Shown here in pieces: positions 9,374 to 19,937 of a stretch of DNA of 64,000 nucleotides. The position numbers and the translations under genes were made by a program. How positions within the stretch are numbered: position 1 is the stretch's first letter; every line of letters begins with the position of its first letter. Location: positions 5,307,702-5,371,701 of the forward strand of contig JAGTTD010000019.1 in NCBI GenBank assembly GCA_018398585.1. Direction: 5' to 3'. Below the pieces are notes generated by a model. The model was not told where the DNA came from and made no database searches. It was given only the letters and a program-made list of their open reading frames with translations. This DNA comes from Simmondsia chinensis. Taxonomy: Eukaryota; Streptophyta; Magnoliopsida; Caryophyllales; Simmondsiaceae.

Positions 9374-10805
9374 TTAGAATGTCAGCAACCTGTTTGGTAG
9401 TAGGAGTGTAGTGTACTTAAAGATCGCCCTTGAGTACTTTTTCACGAACGTAGCGCAAATCAATGTCCACATGTTTGCTCTGACCATTGGATACGTGGTT
9501 GGCTGCGAGGTAGGAAACAGACACATTGTCACAGTAAATGAGTAACGGTCCAGGGTGTCGAATGCCAAGGTCCCGCATAATGTACCGGATCCAGTCACTT
9601 TCAGCAACAGCTTGAGCGACAGCCCTGTATTCAGATTCTGTGGTGGATTTCGAGACGGTGGCCTGTTTCTTAGCCCTCCAGGAAATGAGATTGGGACCGA
9701 GATAGACAGCATAACCTATGGTGGAGCGGCATGTGTCGAGTCAACCTCCCCAATCAGCATTAGCAAAGGCGGTGATAGTGAGGCAGGATGAAGGAGAAGG
9801 CCATGATCAGGGGCGGCCTTGATGTACCGAAGAATGCGTTTGACTGCCTGCCAATGAGAGGTGCGGGGAGCATGCATTAACTGGGAGACTAGATTAACGG
9901 CATAGCAAACGTTGGGACGGGCCATAGTTAGGTATTGGAGAGCTCCCACAGCACTTCTATACTCAGTGGGATCCTCTAGAAGGTCTCCTTCACTTAAAGT
10001 GAGGTGCGCTCGGGTGGGTATTGGTGTTTTGATGGGTTTGGCGTCAGCCATATAAAGTTTGGTTAGAAGGTCAATGACATACTTATGTTGGGAGAGGAAT
10101 AAACCCCAGGGAGTACGGTGTGCCTGAATGCCAAGGAAGAAATATAGGGGTCCACGGTCTTTCATAGCAAATTGGGAGGAGAGAGATCGAATAAGAGTGT
10201 GAAGCGGAGAATTGTGGGTGCCAGTAAGGATGATGTCATCCACGTATAGTAAAAAGCACATGAGGTGAGTAGGGGTTTTATGGATGAACAAGGAGGGGCC
10301 AGCCCGGCAACAAATAAAATCAAGACTAAATAAAAACGCACTAAACCGTTGGAACCAAGCTCGAGGTGCCTGTTTCAGGCCATATAGTGCCTTTCTTAAA
10401 CGACAAACATGATTGGGATATTTGGGATGAATAAATCCCTTGGGTTGTCGCATATAAACTTCTTCCTTAAATTGAACATGTAAGAAAGCGTTTTTAACAT
10501 CCAATTATTGTATGGGCCAGTTATGCGTAATGGCAAGAGTAAGTATGAAACGTAAGGTAGCGGGTTTGACCACGGGGCTGAAGGTCTCTTTTTAGTCAAG
10601 GCCTTCAAGTTGATGAAAACCTTGGGCAACAAGGTGGGCCTTGAACCTTTCAACCGAACCATCTGCTTTATACTTAACTTTGTATTTTCAAGTGCTTCCT
10701 ACAATGTTTTTAGAGGGGTCAAGGGGAATGAGATCCCAGGTGTTATTGAGAATTAGAGCATTGAATTCATCTGTCATAGCTTCTTGCCATTTTGGATTTT
10801 TCACA
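9374..10805 (-). pseudogene. Copia retrotransposon reverse transcriptase-RNase H, decayed
   Basis: The minus strand reads, in order: TWKYKVKYKADGS-type RT start (about 10690), [18 protein letters not shown] (10504 down), [16 protein letters not shown], the active-site box [26 protein letters not shown], then in another frame RNase H parts STTESEYRAVAQA, YCDNVS and SKHVDIDLRYVREK, and the C-terminal KQVADILTKGL. This order is diagnostic of Ty1/Copia. A frameshift separates RT from RNase H near 9715, and stops occur at about 10503, 10597 and 9421. Gag, protease and integrase are missing. The inverted LTR pair next to it shows that the element was rearranged. Confidence 0.88.
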
Positions 10806-13030
10806 TCCTGTGAATGACAAGTTGGCAAAAATTTTGATGGTCAGTGTAATAACGTGATTTACAGTGAGTAATAATAGGCACTAATTTTCATAAAATTACT
10901 CTAGTAGTACCATTTTTTCCATGATAATTATCCTCTTTTGCTAAGTATATCTAATATATTTTAAAATATATAAATATTTTTACACTTATAAATATTTTAG
11001 AATATCTAAAATATTTTTTTAATATTTAAAAACATATTCTAGCATTTAAAGTGTTTTTAATAAATATTTACTATATTTCATTATGAATTCATAATATTTT
11101 CTAAAATATTTACAATTACATTTAAATATCTCAAATATTTATAGTGTTTATTTAAATATTTAGAATTTTTTTAAATATTCACAATATTAATATATTTTTA
11201 AAATATCTATATTTTAAAATTTTTATTATGTCTTAAAATATTTAATATATTTTTATAATGTTTAATATTTAAAATATTTTTAGATATATAATATTTCTAA
11301 CATTTTTTAAATATTAAAAAATATTTAAAATTTTAAAATTCTTTTAACTATTTAATTTTTGTAATTTTTAAAATATTTTAAAATATTTTCAATTTTTAAT
11401 GTTTTTACGATATTTAAATATTTTCAAATTTTTACAATTGTGTTAAATATACACGGCCTATTTACCCTTAATTATACTATTTTCTAAGCATTTTTCTTCT
11501 TTTTTTTTTTAAGTACCACGTAGATATAGTTTAATGTGATGCAACGCGTAGAAGGAAATAACGGAAAACGGGAATGTTCAATGGCCTTTCCTTAATTTCT
11601 ATTACGAAAATAATAAAAACAAAGAGAAAAATAGTTTAACCTAGTTCTCACACCCGAGAATTGAGGGAAAACACATAAAAGGATAAATTCTCTAAGTAAT
11701 TGAATGCCTAAGACCCCAACTAGCCATCTCTTTAAATAGATGAGCTTTTCTAACTAGACTCAAACTAATACGAATTTTAAATTAAATCCCTAATTGAAAT
11801 CAACGGTGGATATTGTAGTTTATGTGCTTCATCTAGCAATTCGTGTGAACTTTCTAAAATAAAGGCTAAAATTACAAATAAAATTAACTAATTAGATTTA
11901 AAATCTAAGCTTTCCTAATTATGGCGAAATTATATCTTCTCCCGGCTCTACGCCTCCTTTCTCGCCAATCCCAAGCAACTCGCCAAATGCTATCCGCCAA
12001 TTAAAAGGTGGGGCTATATCATCCTCTCCGGCCTGAAGAGAATTCACCCTCGAATTCGTCAATGGATCTTCTGGGCCATTCTTGCCAAGTTGCGTTTCCT
12101 AACGCCAGCTTCTAATCCCACCAAGCTCCATCCCGCCATGCTTGCCTCGGATGTGGATTAATGACCCACTCTTCCAAGACACGGGTTGTAGCTTTTCTCG
12201 CCAAGGTGTGAACCGCATCATAATGAAACCCAAACAAAACTCTAGGAAGGATACTTGAACATAAAAGTTAATGAAGTGCAAGAGGGCCCGAGCTTCGAAA
12301 GGTAGAGGCTATGAATTTGGCTTTTCTTGGAGACATTTTATTAAAGCCGGTTTTATCAAGGTACTCGAAAGGCACTAGTTTATTCTCCTATGTCACGCTT
12401 CCAAAAGGACTAAGGTAGAAGGTGGGCAATGGCAAAACCATCTCGTTATCGTATAACAAGTGGGCCTCAGTAAAAAGGTTAATCGCGATGTAAATATGGA
12501 TCCATGAGTTAAAAAGTAGCAAAGTTTATCAATAATAGGTAATGGAATAGAGATACAACTGCCTCTCGTGATTTCACAACTAAAATCACATTTAGTTCAA
12601 ACTTTTAATAGCTTAAATGTGTAAAAAAAGTCTAGTTGATTATAAGGCTTATGTTTTGTTGACTGAAAATCTGTTCTGCGTCTTTTTTAGAACTTAAATA
12701 GGAAGATGTAAAATTTATTTATAACTAAATTAAAAAAAAAAAGGACCCGAAACTAAATCTTTTCATAGCTTATGCAAAAAAGCAGTTTAAACAGATTGGC
12801 ACCTTATATCTTAACTATCATAACCCACTTTTATTTATAGTCATAAAGTAGTTACCACGATGTCAATTCCTAGAATCGGGAGCCTCCTTTAACAATACCA
12901 ACTAGTACATGCTAAAATTGTCAGAAAGTTAGCTTTGCAGTTAATTTCTGTTACAGATGAACTAAATATGTAAATAAACTCTTAACCATTCCCATAAATG
13001 GGCAAAATACCTCAATGGCACAGCTAAACC
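10806..13030. repeat. AT-rich spacer and unclassified retroelement-like remnant
   Basis: 10930-11450 repeats AAATATTT-type strings like 8400-8780. 11560-12420 differs in composition; on the minus strand it has a TATTTAAAGAG box near 11735 and LTR-like ends, which suggests a remnant of an LTR element. I find no readable gag or pol there. 12420-13030 shows nothing beyond the promoter of the next gene. Confidence 0.35.
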
Positions 13031-13040
13031 AGTATATATT
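13030..13040 (+). promoter_or_regulatory. TATA box of the cysteine-rich protein gene
   Basis: TATATATTATT at 13032 would place transcription start near 13060-13070. That excludes the in-frame ATG at 13047 as translation start and favours 13101 or 13110. Confidence 0.55.
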
Positions 13041-13100
13041 ATTAACATGCTCATACTTCCATCAAACATCAGAGGTAATTCAATTAAGTTGCAAAATCAA

Positions 13101-14938
13101 ATGAGAAAAATGGCTCAAGGAAGCAGAACGATGGCGCGTCTGGTGGTGGCCGTGGTGGTGGTGGTGGTGGTGGCGGTGTCAACCAGGTGCACGAAGGGAA
13201 GCATGGGACGGATTCCGTGTAATGCCGGTTGCCAAGCGCATTGCAGCCACCACCAAACAGGGTGGTCGTATTGGATGATTGGTACTGTCAAATGTGTTCC
13301 TCTCTGTATTGATAAGTGCTTCCAACTTCCACCATCTTACCAATCTGGTGAGTTTTTTTTTGCTTTGTTTTTTTCTCTTTTTTTCAATAATTGGTATAAG
13401 TCCAAAAAACGCAATAGGTTGTAAGCAAAACAAAAAAAAAGGGGATTAGAACGTATGGAGCTACTCCAATGACCCAAACCCAACAAGACCAAGCGAGGGG
13501 AAAACACTCCTAGCAGCCCAGAGCTGACGACAAAATGACTCACAAAAATACGAGATACAAAACAAAATGAAAACACCATCACAACAGAATGAAGATAAAG
13601 GATGAACCCCAACGATATGGCAGACAAACTCATTGGAATACAGAATTATTTATCAATCTTTACGTAAAATTTTAAGTTTTTTTGGATAGTTGATGTTTCA
13701 GTATGGTATTAGAGCCTTTGTGACTCGCAACATTCCCAATGCCCCAAGGGCTCCCACCTAAGCAGGGTATAGGGAGGTGGATGTATGCAGCCTTCCCTCT
13801 TTAGGGTACCCTGAGGAGAGGTGGTTTCCGAGAACCCCAACCTGAGAAGGTGCAACACGAGGACTTCCCAAGAGGTCACCCATTTTAGTACTACTCTCGC
13901 CCAAGCACGTTTAACTTCGAAGTTCTAATGGGATCTAGTGCTTGCGTGTTGGTATCCTCTTAAGTATTAGAGCCTCTGTGACTGACAGGTCTTAAATTCA
14001 AATCCCAACGAGCTCTTATCTTAATATTGATACAATATCAGCACAGGGTAATACAATAGGCATGTGGATTACCCACGCTCCAAGGCTAATGGACATATGC
14101 ATAAAAGAGACACTAGAGTGCAAAGCATTATTTAAAAACCTTCACCTAATAGCCTAAACTCTTCTCTCTCATTGGCTCCTTGACCCCAGTAATCCACCTA
14201 GAAAGGGCTCTTAGCTGTTCCTTAAAATTTTGAAAGAACAAACATCAAGCTTTCCTACGAGACTCGGCTCATCAACATTATTCTTAAGCTTGAAGTCCAC
14301 CAAGTTTTAACAATCTCAAACACAAAAAGGGCTTAGCTTAGTTAAGCTCAAACACAGTTCAACAAGCTTTGAGCCGATCCTACCTAGCTAGTTTTCCTAA
14401 AAACAAGAAAGTTGGGGAGATGTATTTTGAACTTAGATGTACTAAAAGGAAAGGAACATACCCAGTGCCTCAAAGGCTCCCACCTACGCAGGGTCTGGGG
14501 GGGGGGGATATACGCAGTCTTCCCCCTTCAGGGTGTTAACCTGTAGAGAGGCTGTTTCTCAGTGCCCCCAACCTGAGGGTGAGGACTTCCCAGGAGGTCA
14601 CCCATCCTGGTACTACTTTCGCCCAAGCACGCTTGAACTTAGATGTACTAAGATTTAAATTTACAACAGCGTTCATTTATGCTTAAACTTGGTTTATTTA
14701 GATTTTTGAGTCCCCCCAAGCTCTAATTGAATCAGATTCAACCCGGATCCTGCTTACGACAAGCTCGACTTTCTTTACATTATACTGTAATTACATTCAC
14801 TGTGCAGGGAAGGCAATCACAAGGAGTTCAAAAGCCCGTGAAAGAGAGGTTCATTGGTTTACAAGTGAGACAGCACGCTATGTTGATGGGTACATGAAGA
14901 ATTTCACAGCAGCTGCTCCCATTTTAACTTCTCCTTAA
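13101..14938 (+). CDS. small secreted cysteine-rich protein, two exons
   Basis: Exon 1 is 13101-13347 (donor GTGAGT) and exon 2 is 14808-14938 (acceptor GTGCAG). They join in phase to 125 residues ending TAA. ATG 13110 (122 aa) and ATG 13131 (115 aa) are alternative starts. Residues 12-29 form a hydrophobic valine-rich signal peptide. The mature part has seven cysteines, C30-X9-C40-X3-C44-X3-C48-X16-C65-X3-C69-X3-C73. The last six form two CxxxCxxxC blocks, which could pair as a disulfide-linked helical hairpin. The C-terminal 50 residues are cysteine-free and basic, then end with YVDGYMKNFTAAAP. I do not recognise the family with confidence; thionin-like or hairpinin-like peptides are candidates by cysteine spacing only. 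The 1460-bp intron carries a TRIM remnant and two 5S-headed SINEs. A Copia element sits 120 bp past the stop, probably in the 3'UTR. Expression was not shown. Confidence 0.65.
13376..13640 (-). mobile_element. possible L1-type LINE 3' end fragment
   Basis: On the minus strand the fragment ends CCAATTATTG followed by an A-rich run, like the CTAATTATC-poly(A) ends at 29430 and 58385. The remainder gives no readable RT. It lies in the intron of the cysteine-rich protein gene. Boundaries are weak. Confidence 0.3.
13640..14180 (+). mobile_element. TRIM-like remnant interrupted by a SINE
   Basis: TGGTATTAGAGCC (13704-13716) matches the initiator-Met primer-binding site and follows an LTR-like end (GATGTTTCA). 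The interior after it (TGTGACTGACAGGTC, AAATTCAAATCCCAAC) resembles the interior of the TRIM at 4516. A weak second LTR copy, CACTAGAGTGCAAAGC to about 14180, closes the unit. The 5S-headed SINE at 13726-13963 is inserted in the primer-binding region and duplicates it. Confidence 0.55.
13726..13963 (-). mobile_element. 5S rRNA-headed SINE, copy 3 (best preserved)
   Basis: A 20-bp TSD with one mismatch, gtattagagcctttgtgact, lies at 13706-13725 and 13964-13983, giving a 238-bp element on the minus strand. It begins AGAGGATACCAACACG, then follows 5S rRNA through GATCCCATTAGAACTTCG, AAGTTAAACGTGCTTGGGCG, GAGTAGTACT and GGGTGACCTC to the true 5S 3' end, GTCCTCGTGTTGCACC. The body from CTCAGGTTGGGGTTC onward matches the RTE LINE tail (7000-7122) and ends GGGGCATTGGGAATG. 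Compared with a plant 5S gene it lacks about 7 bases near the start but keeps the A box, intermediate element and C box. It may therefore once have been transcribed by RNA polymerase III from the 5S-type promoter. Confidence 0.88.
14446..14632 (-). mobile_element. 5S rRNA-headed SINE, copy 4 (5'-truncated)
   Basis: A perfect 19-bp TSD, ttgaacttagatgtactaa, lies at 14427-14445 and 14633-14651. On the minus strand the element starts directly at the 5S A box (AAGCGTGCTTGGGCG), so the first roughly 45 bases of the head are missing. It continues through GATGGGTGACCTCCTGGGAA, GTCCTCACCCTCAGG and the RTE-like body. The tail is GTATGTTCCTTTCCTT rather than TTG repeats. It is the second SINE in the intron of the cysteine-rich protein gene. 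Confidence 0.88.
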
Positions 14939-15057
14939 TACCAAAAATCAAGCTCAGAACAATACAAGGTTCTACATATTACTGTCACTAGTGTAAAATT
15001 CTCCCCCCTACAAAACCGGACGTGAAAGTTTCCTCTCATCCAGCTTTTTAAAGCTAT

Positions 15058-15719
15058 TGTTGGTGTATTTTCAAAATGTATGCGATTGTCCTATTCTTGG
15101 TTAAGTGTTTTGAACTTGTATGGGATGTGTGTCGACACACAGGGCCCGTGTGTCGATACACAATCCAACAGTGCCATTTGTATGTCGACACACAAATCTT
15201 ACAGAATTACAGTAACATTTTGATAAGTATGGGACGTCTTTTGAACCTTATTTTCTTATATTATTTTCCCCTATTATTTAAGAGAACACATATGAAATGT
15301 GTTTACTTGCAATAATTGTGTAATATTAAAAAAGAAAGTGACTCTTCATGACGGGATGTGTCCCTTCTTGAAGAGACACTTGAAAAACTATAAATAGCCC
15401 TTTGGGGGGATTCATTTCAGAGAGAAGAAAAGAGAATTCTCTTTTTATGTTTTGAGAAATAAAATACAATTGCAAGTAGCACTTGAAAAATTCATATTTG
15501 TGAAAGTCTTTGAAAAGGTTGTTCTCATTCATCTCACTATGTCTCTCCCTTTACATATTCTCTTCTTCATATATGGTTGTTGTATCCCCGAGGATATTTC
15601 GTATACCGAAATAAGCCTTAAGGAAAGTGATTACACGCCTCAACACCTGAGATTTCTCGGTTACCCGGTTCCCGGTATTTTGGGAAATTTTGCAAGTATT
15701 TCGATAATCTGTTCTTACA
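15058..15719 (+). repeat. left LTR
   Basis: 662 bp, TG..CA ends. The U3 has the palindrome TGTGTGTCGACACACA (15126-15141) and two relatives (GTGTGTCGATACAC and ATGTCGACACACA) within 65 bp. The TATA box TATAAATA is at 15390-15397, followed by the probable R region. Confidence 0.9.
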
Positions 15720-16359
15720 ATCTTAAGGCTTAGTGTTTATTGAAATGACTTCTTCACTTTCCTTGATTTGGTGGCGAACCATGCGAAATTGGAGAAAGCG
15801 ACAAAGAGGGAAATGTATGTATTCTTGGATTCTTCTTGTATACTAATTACTATGGATCAAGGTATGTTCTTTTGACTCAAACATGAGTAAGAAGGATCAT
15901 GAAATTTTAAGATTAATATAAAATTTGATCAAGAGACGTCAAAATCATGAAGTTATATAATGCCTAACGAGTAGTGGTTGATGCATTGTTTATGCATGAA
16001 AATATATTTACTTGACTCGGGATAAAATCATAAAATCATGTGACTCGTGTAAATTGATGCGCATTCGTTGATGAGTATATATGTGATATCAAAATGAAAG
16101 TTAAGAGGCATTGAGTGTTTGGATCATGAATTTATGATCAAGTGACTTTGAATTCACAATTATGAATCATGAATTTTGATCAAATGATACATAAAATTTA
16201 ATTGAATAACTTTGTATCATGTTAATTTAACAAAAGGATAAAGATGATGATCATCCGCAGGCAAAAATAAAAAATGATAATTGTAGAATTTGCAATTCTC
16301 ATGGTGGTTGTGCAAAACACAATCGATACTAACAGTAATTTCAAAGGACAATATCGAAG

Positions 16360-16775
16360 AACAAAAAAAAAAAAAAAAAAAAAAAGGAAAGACTTGCGGT
16401 TTCTTCAGATTCGAACCGGCGTCTCTTGATAAATTGATATGATCCTAAGCCATTGATCCAAATTGCATTTCATGCACAATCTATACAACAGCCCATATAA
16501 ATCGAAAAAAAAAGGGAATAAAATGAGGCATGTGAAAATAGTTTGTGAGAATCGAACCAACGCGCTTGAGGAAAGGGATGACAGAACCCAACCAGTAGTC
16601 CAAATTGAGTTTTGTGTACAACCTTCAAACACATATATAATCTATATGATTAAATTAAATAAAAAAAAAATGGACGTATGAGTGTCGTTTCAAAGGATTG
16701 AACGTACGTACCCTGGATGCAAATGTTAAATGATTAACCACTCATGTCCATGCAATTGTGCGCATGATCAAACTA
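16360..16775 (-). other. three tandem tRNA-like modules inside the Copia element
   Basis: On the minus strand three diverged units each carry an A-box-like and a B-box-like element, then a T run downstream. Unit 3 (16770-16695) has GAGTGGTTAATC and CGTTCAATCC, with T run 16671-16662. Unit 2 (16632-16545) has a GACTACTGGTTGGG box and TTGGTTCGATTCTC, with T run 16516-16507. Unit 1 (16490-16396) has TCAATGGCTTAGGATC and CCGGTTCGAATCTGA, with a T run of about 20 at 16385-16362. No clean cloverleaf with acceptor pairing is seen, so these are tRNA-derived modules rather than tRNA genes. Confidence 0.45.
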
Positions 16776-19004
16776 AGAAAATTATTTATTACCTTTTTGA
16801 TTTGGGCAGTGGTAAAATGATAAATATAATGATGGTTAACATTTGGTACTATATTAAAATTTAGATAATAATCTAAATGAAGTCATGTATAATTAATTTG
16901 GATGATGAACAAATTAAAATTATGAATACATACTTGTTATAAGTTGATAATATAAAATATTATTTTTGGTGGTTGTTGAAACCAGACGTTGAGGTGATGC
17001 TAAAAAGGAAAATCCTTATTTAGCGTGATTGTTGAAACCAAGCGCCGAAACGATTCCAAAACTGATAATAATAATAATAATTGGATACATGCTCCGCTAT
17101 AAATTGGTAATCTAAAGATACATGCACTTGTATAACCGTGGTTGTAATTCATAAAGAATTATGTTGGTTGAGATAAAACATAAATTGTGCATTATGTATA
17201 GTAAATTCATGGTTGTATGAATTTGTACTATAAACAATAACTATATTGAGAATTAATGCACGTATGTTCATAATTATGTGAGATGAGCCCATAATATAAA
17301 ATAAATATGGGTATGTTAATTTGTTCTTGTTTAGACGGTTATAGGTTCAATCTCATATATGTATTGATTCACTGATGGAATTATAATGGAGTGAACAATA
17401 GCGTATTTGGAAAATCATGAAAAATAATGTTTATATGATTATGATTATAAAAGTTTGAGTATAATCTTGTAAGCATGTTAATGATAATATAATGTTAATG
17501 CATACTTGCATGAAGGTACAAGTATGGACATTAATGTGGTTGTATGATTAATGCTTATATGCATGGAAGTATGATTTCATTAGATTGAAGTCAATGCATC
17601 ATAAAAAAAGGTTTGTGTTACCATATATGTTGATGTGGTTATGAGGTCCATATGTCCATGAACTTAAATGTAATTATGAATTTTTACGGCTTGGTTATTT
17701 AAGAAATAAATGCTGTTTGAATGCTTGATAAGTGAGAATAATGTGAATTTGAAAGAAACCCAGTGGATGAAATGTATGATAATTTTTATATATGTTGATC
17801 CCTAGTATGACTAATATAAAGAAATTCACATTAAAGTTCATGATTGAGAATGATGAGAGAAATTGTATTAAAGCACTTGGAAATGGAGATTTATAATTTC
17901 ATAACTGACCACATATCTTCGGTGGGTTTTTTCCAAAGTTATTGGATGTAATATTCCAATGCAAACCGGCATGCGTGTGAAAAACTTTATCATCATGATT
18001 AATGCGGTTGAGATAAAGCTTACTTGCATATGTATATGATGGTTGAGTAGTCGGTTAAAATGAAGTGTATTTTATACAATGAATTTTTAAATACTCAAAT
18101 TGAGTGATAGATTCATGCAATAGTTGCATGGTAAATAATATGTTCACATGTTAGGATGTTGTTAGTCATCAACATGACAAATTTAAAGAGTATATGAATA
18201 CTGAGTTATGATGACTCCTTTGTTACCCATAAAGTTTGATGCATATAAATGGCATGAGTATTCAAGTGACTGAATTATGGGTGAATTGAATATCCTAAGA
18301 TATAAATGTTAATGAGTGCTTACGAAGTAACATTGAGTCTTTCATTGATCTTGAATTATACATTGTCATAATGTGAAGTAAAGTATAGATGATGAAAATC
18401 ATGTTTGAGGGTATATCCCTGGAAAGACTCTAGAACCTTGAAAGAATAAAAGTGTGAAAAGAGAAGTCCTAGCGATCGGACTTGTGTATTTGTAGAAGAA
18501 TGAACTAGAGATAATATGAACATCAAAGTTCAATATTGTTGTGTCATATATTGTGATTCTATGACGAGTCTATGAAGTCTTGCGATGTGGCCTCTTGTAA
18601 GAGGTAGTTAATGAATCCGAAAAGTGTAAATGAATATTCTGATAATGACAGTGGATTCATTGTGTGAATGTACATTGTTTACATGTTGAAATTTGGTATG
18701 AATACTTAGAATCAAATGAAAATGTTCCAATGGTATAATTGGAAATTGAAAAGGTTAGATATAGCCTTGGTTGTTGAATGGCTGAGTGTAAATAACTAGC
18801 TATGTAAGTAAAGATAACTGGCATGGAGTACACAAGGTACTGGAATGACCACGCATTGTGGTGTTATTTTAATGAATACTCTTCTATCTAGAAGAATACT
18901 TGAACGCCAGTTGAACATCCGAGAGGGATGACTATGCTTTTAAAAGCTAGTAAATATTATAAGTGGTGGGGGTGTTGTTCCTTGAATTTCAAGAAACTAA
19001 CACG

Positions 19005-19345
19005 TGTTATAAATTCCACTGTGATAATAGAGTTTATTGCTCTGGTTTCAACTTGTAAAGAAACATAGCAATTAAAGAATCTTGTGTTTAAAATTCTTTT
19101 GTGGCACAAGCCAATGTTGTCTATATCTATCCGTTGTGATAGTGAGATGTTTTTTAAATGTGAAAGAGGAGATGTATCACTGAAAGTCCGGACACAACAG
19201 TGTCAAATATTGTGAAGTGAGATAACTCATAAAAGATTGAGTGATCACTGTGGACTTTGAAATGTAAGTCTGAAACTAGTAGATCTCTTATTTGAGAACA
19301 GTGCTAGAGACTTGATAATTAAAGGGATGGTGTGAAACCTGTCAT
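19005..19345 (+). pseudogene. decayed Copia RNase H remnant
   Basis: In one frame EFIALVSTCKE, LLWHKPMLSISIRCDSE and KRLSDH can be read, separated by stops. These match the order of the Copia RNase H C-terminal region. No active protein is possible. Confidence 0.6.
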
Positions 19346-19937
19346 TATTAGTCACCTATGATAGGCCCTCAACTCGACGCCTAGTATGACGCTAGGTCTC
19401 GGGTTCAATGAGAGAGACTTGTCATCCCATGTGACTGCAAGCACTAAAAGAGAATTTTTCCATCCCTAGTATGTAGTGCTTGGTACCTGCGTTAGAGATA
19501 CTAAGAGGATGAGCTTATACTCTTAATGGACCTGGTTTTTAAAAACTTATTGAATGTCGCGTCGCAGGGACATGATCAATGAGGTCCACCTTAGTGAGTG
19601 TTGAAGTTTGGCCGCTTCAAAGGGGTGATTTTTTACTAAGGGCTTGGCCCTGAAACACTTACGAAGGGTACAGGACACAAGGCCACAGAATGTGTCGATC
19701 TGGGAGTCGTAGGGTATGTACGGGGAGTACGCCTTGTGCGTGATTAGATAGTCGGTTAGTCAAATGGGTTGTATGGTTCAAAGCTTGGTCTACCATTTTC
19801 GATCCGATTAACTGTATGGTCTCTTCACTAGCTGGGGGTTCAATCGTGAGACACCCTCATTGATGCACAATAAGGTCTCCTTTAATTTGAGATGTTGATT
19901 ATTCGAGAATGATGGCATTTTGAAAATGGTGGGAGAA

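Noticed and set aside
13047..13100. ATG 13047 as start of the cysteine-rich protein
   Set aside because: It lies only about 15 bp after the TATA box, upstream of any likely transcription start.
13726..13963. True 5S rRNA gene
   Set aside because: The 5S match is incomplete, fused to a LINE-like tail and framed by a TSD; 5S genes are tandem units with their own spacer.
16360..16775. Functional tRNA genes
   Set aside because: A and B boxes are degenerate and no paired acceptor stem was found; they were kept only as tRNA-like modules.
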